Positions 1 through 5,835 of a stretch of 7,198 nucleotides of DNA are shown here, piece after piece. How positions within the stretch are numbered: the stretch's first letter is position 1; each line of letters begins with the position of its first letter. The notes under the pieces are model-generated. The model was given only the letters and a program-made list of their open reading frames with translations, made no database searches and had not been told where the DNA came from. The stretch comes from Rhodospirillaceae bacterium UBA6608 (GTDB taxonomy: Bacteria; Pseudomonadota; Alphaproteobacteria; Rhodospirillales_A; Casp-alpha2). The translations under genes and the position numbers were made by a program. The stretch lies in assembly GCA_002433335.1 (NCBI GenBank), contig DJHY01000186.1, positions 1 to 7,198 of the forward strand, read 5' to 3'.

Positions 1-900
1 AACGACCAGACGGCGCAGTTGTTGTTCGCCCTGGGCGCGGCCAAGGACCGTCGCGGCGACACCGCCGGGGCGTTCGATGCCTTCACCAAGGGCAATGCCA
101 TGCGCCGCCGCTTGTTGGACGGCGCCGGGCAGGGCTTCGATGCCGACCGCCTGGATAAATGGGTGGACGCGATCATCGATACCGTCGACCGTGACTTCCT
201 TGCGCGGTTCAAAGGGGTGGGCGACGCCACGGCGGCGCCGGTGCTGGTCGTCGGCATGCCGCGTTCGGGCACGACCCTGGTCGAGCAGATCGTCTCCAGC
301 CATCCGCAGGGGGCCGGGGCGGGCGAACTGGATTCATTGTCCCGCTTGCTGCCCGATTTCCCGGAAGGGTTGGATGATCTGGACCCTGCGCGGGTCGGGG
401 ACCTCGCCGCCGCTTACCTGAAGCAATTGCTGGCCGGGCGCGGAGAAGCGGCGCGCGTCATCGACAAGACGCCGTTTAACATCTTCCTTTTGGGCTTGGC
501 GCAGATGCTGATGCCGGGGGCGCGGGTCGTGCGCTGCCTGCGCGATCCCAAGGATACGGCATTGTCATGTTACTTTACCAACTTCGCCCAGGGGCTGACC
601 TGGTCGACGGACCTGGGCGACATCGCCCGCATGCAGGCCGCGCAGGACCGGGTGATGGATCATTGGGCCAAGGTCCTGAATTTGCCGGTTCACGACGTCC
701 GCTATGAAGACCTGATCGCCGATCAGGAAGGCCAGAGCCGCGCCCTGATCGAGTTCCTGGGCCTGGAATGGGACCCGGCCTGCCTTGAATTCCACAAATC
801 CGGTAATGCCGTGCTGACCGCCTCCAACTGGCAGGTGCGCAAGCCGTTGTACAAATCGGCGGTCGGTCGTGCGGCGGCATACGAAGCGTTGATGTCGTAG
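1..900 (+). CDS. TPR-containing sulfotransferase family protein, 5' end missing
   Basis: The frame is open from base 1, so the N-terminus lies outside the window. The first ~30 residues look like a last TPR repeat (LLFALGAAKDRRGD, then AFDAFTKGNAMRR), as in the bacterial TPR-sulfotransferase family. The sulfotransferase domain begins with the 5'-phosphosulfate-binding loop GMPRSGTTLVEQ (bases 253-288), followed by GAGELDSL. The 3'-phosphate-binding segment RCLRDPKDTALSCYF lies around bases 532-576. A conserved late segment, WQVRKPLYKSAVGR, sits near the C-terminus. Family knowledge: these enzymes move a sulfuryl group from PAPS to an acceptor, and the TPR part probably binds protein. The acceptor cannot be read from the sequence. 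The protein stops about 10 residues after SAVGR, slightly earlier than is usual, where relatives normally continue with a short helix. The next gene follows after 24 bases on the same strand and may be co-transcribed. Confidence 0.9.
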   Translation, partial: NDQTAQLLFALGAAKDRRGDTAGAFDAFTKGNAMRRRLLDGAGQGFDADRLDKWVDAIIDTVDRDFLARFKGVGDATAAPVLVVGMPRSGTTLVEQIVSSHPQGAGAGELDSLSRLLPDFPEGLDDLDPARVGDLAAAYLKQLLAGRGEAARVIDKTPFNIFLLGLAQMLMPGARVVRCLRDPKDTALSCYFTNFAQGLTWSTDLGDIARMQAAQDRVMDHWAKVLNLPVHDVRYEDLIADQEGQSRALIEFLGLEWDPACLEFHKSGNAVLTASNWQVRKPLYKSAVGRAAAYEALMS

Positions 901-924
901 CGACAATTGGCGGAGACGGAGATC

Positions 925-1395
925 ATGCAGTCAGAGGCGCCATCCGATCCGCGCCCAAGGGACGACAACTTGCATCTGGTCCTGTCCAGCGAACAGGAAC
1001 AGTGGATCCGCGACAAACTTTCCATGGCCGTCGGCTTGGCCTGGGCTTCCGTATTTTTCCTGGCGCTCAGCGTCGGTTGGTTGAGCGCCTTGTCCGTCGG
1101 CTGGGTCAGCTTCGACAACGGCGGGCCGGGGTGTTTCGAACTGTCGGCCGATGCGCCCGATTATCAAGCCCGGCTGCGCGAATTCCGCGCAGTTGGGTTG
1201 GAGCCGTGCCCGCCGGAAGGCGCGCAATCCGAGGGGGCGCAGGCCGGCTACGTGGTTTTGGCGGTCAGTATTCTGGCAGTTCTGGCTTTGGTGATCTCGC
1301 CGTTGACCCTGGGTCGAAATCTGTTTCTGGTTCGGCAATACCGGGGCTATCTGAAGGATCACGCCTCGTTCCTGCGCAGGTATAATCGCGGCTGA
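925..1395 (+). CDS. Small two-helix membrane protein, function unknown
   Basis: A 156-residue protein that I do not recognise. ATG 925 is preferred over the upstream TTG at 907 because two GGAG sequences (912-915 and 918-921) lie just before it. The N-terminal ~33 residues are polar and include SSEQEQWIRDKL. A hydrophobic segment follows at about residues 34-61, then a loop with two cysteines (C70 and C95), a second hydrophobic segment at about 108-128, and a basic tail ending FLRRYNRG. By the positive-inside rule both ends should be cytoplasmic and the loop periplasmic, so C70 and C95 could form a disulfide (inference). The first helix contains ALSVGW twice in close succession. It lies 24 bases after the sulfotransferase gene and converges on the PAS gene 38 bases further on. 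The case for a real gene is the ribosome binding site, the coherent membrane topology and the lack of a better frame. Confidence 0.75.
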   Translation: MQSEAPSDPRPRDDNLHLVLSSEQEQWIRDKLSMAVGLAWASVFFLALSVGWLSALSVGWVSFDNGGPGCFELSADAPDYQARLREFRAVGLEPCPPEGAQSEGAQAGYVVLAVSILAVLALVISPLTLGRNLFLVRQYRGYLKDHASFLRRYNRG

Positions 1396-1433
1396 GTGGC
1401 GGCGCTTGGCCGCAGTAGGACCAAGGTTCTTTT

Positions 1434-1952
1434 TCAGAACAACTGCGCTTCGGTCCTGGTCGATTTCAGGGTTTCACGCAGGCGTTCAACCACAACCACC
1501 AACTTATCGACCTTCCCGTCAGGCGCCGTGAGCGGCAGGACCAGGCGCTCATGGACCCCGGTCGCGTCATGGGCATCGAAATTTCGGTGCATCAAGGCGG
1601 GCAGGCCGGTCGTGGTGCATCGGTCATAGATGATTTTGACTTCACTGAAGTCGTATTGATGTCGGGCTTCGAAGAAGGTCAGTCCGGTATGATCGGGGAC
1701 GTCCAGTTTCCATCGGTACTGAACGATCATCGTGCCGACGTAGCGGTATCGATAATCAATCGGGTCCGATCCCGGAAGGACGTCGAGCACCAGGCATATG
1801 GGTGCGTCTTTGTAGAGGTCCATAAGGTTGAAAGTAGACCAGCCCGGAGCCCGGTCGCCGGACCATTTCGCGCACCAATAGTCCCACACATGGCGCGTAC
1901 GGGCACCAAGCAGGTTGTTGGCGATATCGCCGATCGTCGAAAACGTTTCCAT
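1434..1952 (-). CDS. PAS domain protein (PAS_5-like family)
   Basis: A 172-residue protein. Residues ~22-95 match the layout of the PAS_5 family common in Alphaproteobacteria: HVWDYWCAKWSGDRAPGWS, then a hydrophobic strand ICLVLDVLPG, then DYRYRYVGTMIVQYRW and DHTGLTFFEA. The C-terminal half continues the PAS sheet, with LPALMHRNFDAHD at 118-129 and the strand KLVVVVERL at 150-158. There is no kinase, GGDEF or helix-turn-helix segment, so it is a stand-alone sensor-type domain with no visible output. Ligand and partner are unknown. The start at 1952 has only a weak purine stretch upstream (GAGAA, about 6 bases before). It is divergent from the ELM1-family gene across 103 bases, where I see no convincing -35/-10 pair on either strand. 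Downstream it converges on the small membrane protein gene. Confidence 0.85.
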   Translation of the reverse strand: METFSTIGDIANNLLGARTRHVWDYWCAKWSGDRAPGWSTFNLMDLYKDAPICLVLDVLPGSDPIDYRYRYVGTMIVQYRWKLDVPDHTGLTFFEARHQYDFSEVKIIYDRCTTTGLPALMHRNFDAHDATGVHERLVLPLTAPDGKVDKLVVVVERLRETLKSTRTEAQLF

Positions 1953-2055
1953 CGACGGTTCTCATACGGGGTTGTGCGCAACAAGGTAAGCTGGCCGGAA
2001 GTCCTATCGACGAATGGCCTAGCTTGGCGACAGGGGCCGTGTCATAAGCGGGGCC

Positions 2056-3060
2056 ATGTCCAAAACCGCACAAACCGCGCCGCTGATCTGGGTTCTGGCC
2101 GACGACCGGCCCGGAAACCGCAGCCAATGCCTGGGCGTGGCCAAGGTTCTGGGCCTGCCGTTCGAACACAAGGATATCGTCTATAGCCCCTTCGTCCGCC
2201 TGCACAACGCGGTGTTGGGGGCGTCGTTCCTGGCGATCACGGCGGAAAGCCGCGCCCGTCTGACCGCGCCCTGGCCGGACTTGATCATCGGGGCCGGGCG
2301 GCGCAGCGCTTCGGTCGCGCGCAAGATCAAGAAGCTGTCCGGCGGGCGGACCAAGCTGGTTCACATCATGCATCCGGGGGCCGGGGCGGGGGATTTCGAT
2401 CTGATCGCCCAACCGGCTCATGACGCGCGCGCCCCAGCGGCCAATATCCTGAGCATTCCCGCCGCCCCGCACGGGGTGACGGCGGATGTGCTGGCCGATG
2501 CTGCTGTTGAATGGCAGGCGGCATTTGCCGACTTGCCGCGTCCGCTGATCGCGCTGATGGTCGGCGGCAGCACCCGCCGTCGTGAATTCGGCCCGGAAAT
2601 GGCGGGCGAAGTTGCGCGGCTGGCCGCCGGAATGGCCAAGGCGCGGGGTGGGGCGTTGCTGGTATCGACCAGCCGGCGGGTCGAGGAATCGGAAGACCCG
2701 GGCACCATGCCTGCCTTGTTGAAAGAAGTCGCCGAGGTGCCCCATTACATCTATCGCTGGGGCGATCCCGCAGGGAACCCGTACATGGGCTATCTGGCTC
2801 ACGCCGATACGGTTGTGGTCACGGGGGATTCAGTATCGATGTCGACCGAAGCCTGCGCCCGGCCGGGCCCGGTTTACCTCTATGCTCCCGACGCGCTGAT
2901 CACGCCCAAGCACAAACGCTTCCACGATTTCCTATTCGATAACGGCTACGCCCGCCCGCTGACGGCGGATACGGCCTGGGAAGACTGGTCGCATCCGCCG
3001 CTCAATCCGGCGGAAGACGTCGCCCGGGCCATTCGCGAACGTTTCGGTATTGGGGCGTAA
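2056..3060 (+). CDS. Mitochondrial-fission ELM1-family protein (GT-B-like)
   Basis: A 334-residue protein of the family known in plants as ELM1 and widespread, uncharacterised, in Alphaproteobacteria. Recognisable blocks are IWVLADDRPGNRSQCLGVAK at residues 11-30, PWPDLIIGAGRRSASVARKI at 72-91, LVHIMHPG at 101-108, the IALMVGGSTRR strand at 165-175, and VVVTGDSVSMSTEACARPGP at 253-272. The GDSVSM-x-TEA segment resembles the donor-binding part of GT-B glycosyltransferases such as MurG or LpxB. A nucleotide-sugar or envelope-glycan role is therefore an inference; bacterial members have no established function known to me. Such genes are sometimes mislabelled as nucleoside-diphosphate-sugar epimerases, which the sequence does not support. 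Length is typical and both ends are intact. The start ATG has a weak GCGGGG purine stretch upstream. An open frame of 348 residues on the opposite strand is a GC-rich shadow. Confidence 0.9.
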   Translation: MSKTAQTAPLIWVLADDRPGNRSQCLGVAKVLGLPFEHKDIVYSPFVRLHNAVLGASFLAITAESRARLTAPWPDLIIGAGRRSASVARKIKKLSGGRTKLVHIMHPGAGAGDFDLIAQPAHDARAPAANILSIPAAPHGVTADVLADAAVEWQAAFADLPRPLIALMVGGSTRRREFGPEMAGEVARLAAGMAKARGGALLVSTSRRVEESEDPGTMPALLKEVAEVPHYIYRWGDPAGNPYMGYLAHADTVVVTGDSVSMSTEACARPGPVYLYAPDALITPKHKRFHDFLFDNGYARPLTADTAWEDWSHPPLNPAEDVARAIRERFGIGA

Positions 3061-3068
3061 ATCCCGCG

Positions 3069-3096
3069 TTACCTGTTCCCTCCGCTGCGCTAGCAT
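3069..3096 (+). promoter_or_regulatory. Candidate promoter of the TIM-barrel gene
   Basis: TTACCT (3069-3074), a 16-base spacer, then TAGCAT (3091-3096) in the context GCGCTAGCATGA. The -10 has the TAnnnT form common in Alphaproteobacteria, but the -35 is poor. Transcription would start near 3103, giving a leader of about 29 bases. It lies in the 71-base gap after the ELM1-family gene, where I see no clear terminator. Confidence 0.35.
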
Positions 3097-3101
3097 GACG
3101 T

Positions 3102-3117
3102 TCCGGCATTGTCCGGA
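3102..3117. repeat. Inverted repeat at the predicted TIM-barrel start site
   Basis: TCCGG (3102-3106) and CCGGA (3113-3117) are exact reverse complements separated by CATTGT. The palindrome sits at the transcription start expected from the candidate promoter, where a repressor site could act. Its core, CCGG-N6-CCGG, recurs near the predicted start of the FAH-family gene. The arms are short, so chance is a real alternative. Confidence 0.3.
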
Positions 3118-3131
3118 GCAGGGAGGAGACC

Positions 3132-4130
3132 ATGGCCGAAGACTTGCTGTTCGGCATTCAGACCAACGGCATCAAGCATACCCACGCCGACCCCATGCCC
3201 GACGTGGACACCCGCTTTCGCATGGTTCGAGACGCGGGCGTGTTCGATTACGTCGACAAGACGCCGGACCCCGACCAGATCGAGGATTTCGAGCGGGCGC
3301 GCGATAAATACGGCCTGCCGGTGCGGGCGGGGGGCTGGTTCTACGTCCTGGGGCAGGACGAGGCTTTGTTGGAAAAGAACCTGCAAACGGGGCAGCGTCT
3401 GGGCTCCCTGGTGCACAACACGCAGATCAAGCTGCACCACGCCCAAGGCCACATCGTGACCGATGACGAGGTCGCGGCGGCCTATCTATGGGCGGCTGAA
3501 TTGGGCGACAAGTACGGCGTCGTTCCCTGTTTTGAGGTCCATGTGAATATGTGGTCCGAGGACTTCAACCGGGTCGCGCGCGTCGGCAATATGGTCGAGG
3601 CGCGGGGCGTGCCGTTCGCGATCACGCTCGACCACAGCCATACGATTTTCAAGATCGACAACCCAAAGGAACAGGAAATCTTCGACACCGCCGGTCAAAT
3701 CGCGCGGGGCGAATTGATCCTGGACCCCTATACGCCGGGCAACGTGGTGCAGCAATGGATCGATGCGGGCTGGGTCCGCCACTGCCATGCCCGCGCCGCT
3801 ATCCCCAACAATCCGCTGAATTTGACGGGTCGCCATCCGGACGGACGGATCGGACGGGGCATTCAGTACCCCTTCGTTCAACCGGGGCCTGGTGAGTATC
3901 ACGCCGACTGGGATGGCAGCCTGCTGGAGCCGTGGAAGGAATGCATCCGCATGGTGATGCGCCACCGCGTCACCGACCCGAAGGCCACGCTGGGTCAGAT
4001 CTCGACCGAGTTCATCCCCAATCCGGATTACGGCGAGGGCTGCCGCTATTCCCTGTTCGAACAGGCGATCGCCTGCGTCGAATGGATGCGAAGCACCTGG
4101 GACGAGATCAAACGAGAAGCGGCGGCCTAA
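3132..4130 (+). CDS. Xylose-isomerase-like TIM-barrel protein
   Basis: A 332-residue protein. The start is secured by GGGAGGAG at 3121-3128, the strongest ribosome binding site here. It resembles the sugar-phosphate isomerase/epimerase TIM-barrel superfamily. Candidate divalent-metal ligands lie at successive strand ends: E135 with H137 (CFEVHVNMWSED), D167 and H168 (ITLDHSHTIFK), H217 and H219 (VRHCHARAA), and E293 (ISTEFIP). The Glu-Asp/His-His-Glu series is what this superfamily uses. Other distinctive segments are AGVFDYVDKTP near residue 35, PVRAGGWFYVLGQ near 63, and GRGIQYPFVQPGPGE near 241. These look like a conserved subfamily often labelled 'xylose isomerase', but I know of no assigned reaction. 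It is not classical XylA, which is longer and has different motifs. No signal peptide is seen, so it is probably cytoplasmic. It is convergent with the FAH-family gene, 34 bases away, which makes a shared sugar-acid pathway possible but unproven. Confidence 0.85.
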   Translation: MAEDLLFGIQTNGIKHTHADPMPDVDTRFRMVRDAGVFDYVDKTPDPDQIEDFERARDKYGLPVRAGGWFYVLGQDEALLEKNLQTGQRLGSLVHNTQIKLHHAQGHIVTDDEVAAAYLWAAELGDKYGVVPCFEVHVNMWSEDFNRVARVGNMVEARGVPFAITLDHSHTIFKIDNPKEQEIFDTAGQIARGELILDPYTPGNVVQQWIDAGWVRHCHARAAIPNNPLNLTGRHPDGRIGRGIQYPFVQPGPGEYHADWDGSLLEPWKECIRMVMRHRVTDPKATLGQISTEFIPNPDYGEGCRYSLFEQAIACVEWMRSTWDEIKREAAA

Positions 4131-4138
4131 GCCGCCGC
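4119..4138. terminator. Perfect GC hairpin between convergent genes
   Basis: GCGGCGGC (4119-4126) and GCCGCCGC (4131-4138) pair perfectly over 8 bp around a CTAA loop. The loop holds the TAA stop of the TIM-barrel gene, so the left arm encodes its last alanines. Downstream on the plus strand comes the moderately T-rich GTTCGTTAATTCGTTT. On the minus strand TTCTCGTTT follows the stem. Neither is a clean U-tract, so it is a plausible bidirectional terminator or transcript-end stabiliser between head-on genes rather than a textbook one. Confidence 0.5.
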
Positions 4139-4164
4139 GTTCGTTAATTCGTTTGCCGGACAGG

Positions 4165-5013
4165 TTAGTCGGTCCAGGCTTTGACCTCGGTCTTCTGTTC
4201 GCCCAGGCCTTCGATGCCGACGCGCATGACGTCGCCCGGCTTCAGGAAGCGCGGCGGCTTCATGCCCAGGCCGACGCCCGGGGGCGTGCCCGTGGCGATG
4301 ATGTCGCCCGGCATCAGGGTCATGTAGCTGCTGACCACCGAGACCAGATTGAAGACGTTGAACACCATGGTCTTGGTGCTGCCGTCCTGCATCATCTGGC
4401 CCGAAACCTCGCACCAGATGCGCAGGTTCTGCGGGTCGGGTACTTCGTCCGGCGTGACCAGCCAAGGGCCGAACGGGGCGAAGGTATCGAAGCTCTTGCC
4501 CTTGACCCATTGGCCGGTGGTTTCAAGCTGGAACGCCCGCTCGGACACGTCGTTCATGACCGCGTATCCGGCGATGTAATCGCCCGCGTCCGCTTCCTCG
4601 ACATATTGGGCGCGCTTGCCGATGACGACGGCCAGTTCGGCTTCCCAGTCGCCTTTTTGCGAGCCCCGAGGCAGAACCACGGGATCGTTCGGGCCGGACA
4701 GTGAAGTAATCGCCTTGGAAAAGATGATCGGCTCTTCCGGCAGGTCCATGCCGGCTTCCGCCGCGTGGTCGGCATAGTTCAGGCCGATGGCGACGATCTT
4801 GCCGACGCCGTTGACCGGCGCGCCCAGGCGGGGTGAGCCGCTGACGGCGGGAAATTCTTCGGGGTCCATGGAGCTGAGGCGGGCCAGGCGGTCGCTGGAC
4901 AGGGTTTCCGGCGTGATGTCGGGCAGGCGGTCGGACAGGTCGCGGATGCGACCGGCGGCATCCAGAAGGCCCGGACGTTCTTCGCCTTTGGGACCGTAGC
5001 GCAGCAATTTCAT
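4165..5013 (-). CDS. Fumarylacetoacetate hydrolase (FAH) family protein
   Basis: A 282-residue protein, the usual length for the short FAH-family enzymes that hydrolyse, hydrate or decarboxylate 2-keto or 2,4-diketo acids. The N-terminal ~65 residues form the cap-like region. The catalytic fold then runs KIVAIGLNYADHAAEAG (72-88, with the conserved H83) and EEPIIFSKAITSLSGP (93-108). Metal ligands are E124 and E126 (DWEAELAVVIGK) and D155 (AVMNDVSERAFQ). KGKSFDTFAPFGPWLVTPDE (171-190) and IIATGTPPGVGLGMKPP (238-254) complete the site. GGGAG (plus-strand 5021-5025) lies 7 bases before the ATG. Relatives are annotated variously as ureidoglycolate lyase, 2-hydroxyhepta-2,4-diene-1,7-dioate isomerase or 2,4-diketo-3-deoxy-sugar-acid hydrolase, and the sequence alone does not choose among them. 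It has its own promoter and a palindromic leader, and converges on the TIM-barrel gene. It is probably a cytoplasmic catabolic enzyme. Confidence 0.93.
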   Translation of the reverse strand: MKLLRYGPKGEERPGLLDAAGRIRDLSDRLPDITPETLSSDRLARLSSMDPEEFPAVSGSPRLGAPVNGVGKIVAIGLNYADHAAEAGMDLPEEPIIFSKAITSLSGPNDPVVLPRGSQKGDWEAELAVVIGKRAQYVEEADAGDYIAGYAVMNDVSERAFQLETTGQWVKGKSFDTFAPFGPWLVTPDEVPDPQNLRIWCEVSGQMMQDGSTKTMVFNVFNLVSVVSSYMTLMPGDIIATGTPPGVGLGMKPPRFLKPGDVMRVGIEGLGEQKTEVKAWTD

Positions 5014-5047
5014 GGATGGGCTCCCAGGTGGATTGTTGAATTCTTGG

Positions 5048-5065
5048 GGCCGGTTTGGGCCGGCC
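5048..5065. repeat. Inverted repeat near the FAH-gene transcription start
   Basis: GGCCGG (5048-5053) and CCGGCC (5060-5065) are exact reverse complements separated by TTTGGG. The site covers the transcription start expected about 7 bases past the minus-strand -10 box (near 5064). It could be an operator, or a hairpin at the 5' end of the messenger. GGGCCGG also occurs as a direct repeat here (5047-5053 and 5057-5063). The local run of G and C raises the chance of coincidence. Confidence 0.4.
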
Positions 5066-5070
5066 GCCGC

Positions 5071-5099
5071 ATTAGGCTTTGCCCCGGCGACAAGGTCAA
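5071..5099 (-). promoter_or_regulatory. Promoter of the FAH-family gene
   Basis: Read on the minus strand: TTGACC (plus-strand 5094-5099), a 17-base spacer, and CCTAAT (5071-5076). The -35 matches the housekeeping consensus at five of six bases and is preceded by C, giving the CTTGAC form favoured in Alphaproteobacteria. The -10 matches at four of six. The expected start near 5064 leaves a leader of about 50 bases with a GGGAG ribosome binding site. Confidence 0.65.
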
Positions 5100-5110
5100 G
5101 GCTGATGCCG

Positions 5111-5158
5111 ACAATTTTAGAAAAGTTTTATAGAATATTGAAAATACTTAATTTTTTT
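5111..5158. other. AT-rich block in the divergent FAH/tadE region
   Basis: 42 of these 48 bases are A or T, unlike the GC-rich surroundings. The block holds several A or T runs (5115-5118, 5121-5124, 5126-5129, 5141-5144) and a run of seven T at 5152-5158. It lies immediately upstream of the FAH -35 box and about 50 bases upstream of the tadE start. It could serve as an UP-like element, a bent or easily melted segment, or a binding site for a nucleoid protein. On the tadE side the only promoter-like pair I can make is TTGCCC (5157-5162), 17 bases, TAGGCT (5180-5185), which is weak. Confidence 0.5.
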
Positions 5159-5184
5159 GCCCGTTTGGTGGGGCGGTAATAGGC

Positions 5185-5208
5185 TGGCCGGGAAAGGAAT
5201 CCCGGCCA
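5185..5208 (+). promoter_or_regulatory. Hairpin with the tadE Shine-Dalgarno sequence in its loop
   Basis: TGGCCGGGA (5185-5193) and TCCCGGCCA (5200-5208) pair perfectly over 9 bp around the loop AAGGAA (5194-5199). The loop contains AAGGA, the only good Shine-Dalgarno match before tadE. The last base of the right arm is the A of the ATG start codon. If the transcript begins far enough upstream, the ribosome binding site is displayed in a hairpin loop with the start codon at the foot of the stem. That arrangement could control translation or stabilise the messenger's 5' end. There is no T-run after it, so it does not look like a terminator. Confidence 0.6.
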
Positions 5209-5828
5209 TGCTCGGCATTCGATCACGATTTGTGCGCCTTAAACGCGGCCCCTTGGCGGACGACCAGCAGGGCTCGTCGCTGATCGAGTTCGCCCTGGCG
5301 GCGCCCCTGATGGTGTTGATGATCGTCGGCGCGGTCGAGTTCGGGATGATCATGTTCATCTCGACCCTGATGGAGAGCGCCCTGCGCGATGCCGCGCGTT
5401 TCGGCATTACCGGCCAGGTGCCGGACGGGGCGACGCGCTTGGATCAAATCTTGGCGATCGTGGAACAGCGTACCATCGGCCTTGTCGACATGTCGGACGC
5501 CAAAATCGAGGTCCGGGTCTATCCGACCTTTGGCGATGTCGGGCGCGGCGAAAGCTATGTCGACGGCAACGGCAACGGCGCTTATGACCCGGGCGAGACC
5601 TTCACCGACGAGAACGGCAACGGCAGCTACGATTCAGATATCGGGCAGGAAGGCGCGGGCGACGCCGGATCGATCGTTGCCTATCGCATGGAATATGCCT
5701 GGCCGCTGCGTACGCCGCTGGTCGGCAATCTGATCGGGCATGACGGCAAGTTCACCCTGCGGTCCGCCATCGCCGTGCGAAACGAGCCTTATGACCAGGC
5801 CATCGGCGCCCCGGCGCCGGGCGGGTGA
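5208..5828 (+). CDS. tadE: TadE-family pseudopilin with an EF-hand-like loop
   Basis: A 206-residue protein. ATG 5208 is chosen over the in-frame TTG at 5157 because AAGGA (5194-5198) lies 9 bases upstream and a short basic leader follows. After the leader (MLGIRSRFVRLKRG, then PLADDQ) comes the class III prepilin-like site G22-SSLIE27. The glutamate is at +5 and a hydrophobic helix runs through about residue 51 (FALAAPLMVLMIVGAVEFGM). TadV/CpaA-type prepilin peptidase would cut after G22. Family knowledge: TadE proteins are minor pseudopilins of Flp/Tad pili, anchored in the inner membrane with a periplasmic C-terminal domain. Residues 119-130 fit the EF-hand loop pattern with D119, N121, N123, G124, D127 and E130. 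A second copy begins at D134 but lacks the final acid. Calcium binding is an inference. The next TadE-type gene follows after 7 bases. No other tad gene is present, and the upstream neighbour is divergent. Confidence 0.87.
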   Translation: MLGIRSRFVRLKRGPLADDQQGSSLIEFALAAPLMVLMIVGAVEFGMIMFISTLMESALRDAARFGITGQVPDGATRLDQILAIVEQRTIGLVDMSDAKIEVRVYPTFGDVGRGESYVDGNGNGAYDPGETFTDENGNGSYDSDIGQEGAGDAGSIVAYRMEYAWPLRTPLVGNLIGHDGKFTLRSAIAVRNEPYDQAIGAPAPGG

Positions 5829-5835
5829 GGTCGCC

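Noticed and set aside
1399..1413. Possible terminator GCGGC-GCTTG-GCCGC followed by a T-rich stretch at 1429-1434
   Set aside because: The stem is only 5 bp and the T-run begins about 15 bases after it, too far for an intrinsic terminator.
1953..2055. Divergent promoters between the PAS and ELM1-family genes
   Set aside because: Promoters must exist nearby, but no -35/-10 pair with acceptable spacing stood out on either strand.
1551..2186. Plus-strand open frame of 211 codons
   Set aside because: It runs antisense to the PAS gene and into the ELM1-family gene in another frame, with no recognisable domain.
1756..2802. Minus-strand open frame of 348 codons, longer than the plus-strand gene it overlaps
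   Set aside because: It is antisense to the ELM1-family gene and runs into the PAS gene in another frame. Its translation is rich in R, G, P and Q with no recognisable domain, as expected for a shadow in GC-rich DNA.
4153..4704. Plus-strand open frame of 183 codons
   Set aside because: It is antisense to the FAH-family gene, whose catalytic motifs are intact, and it has no ribosome binding site or domain.
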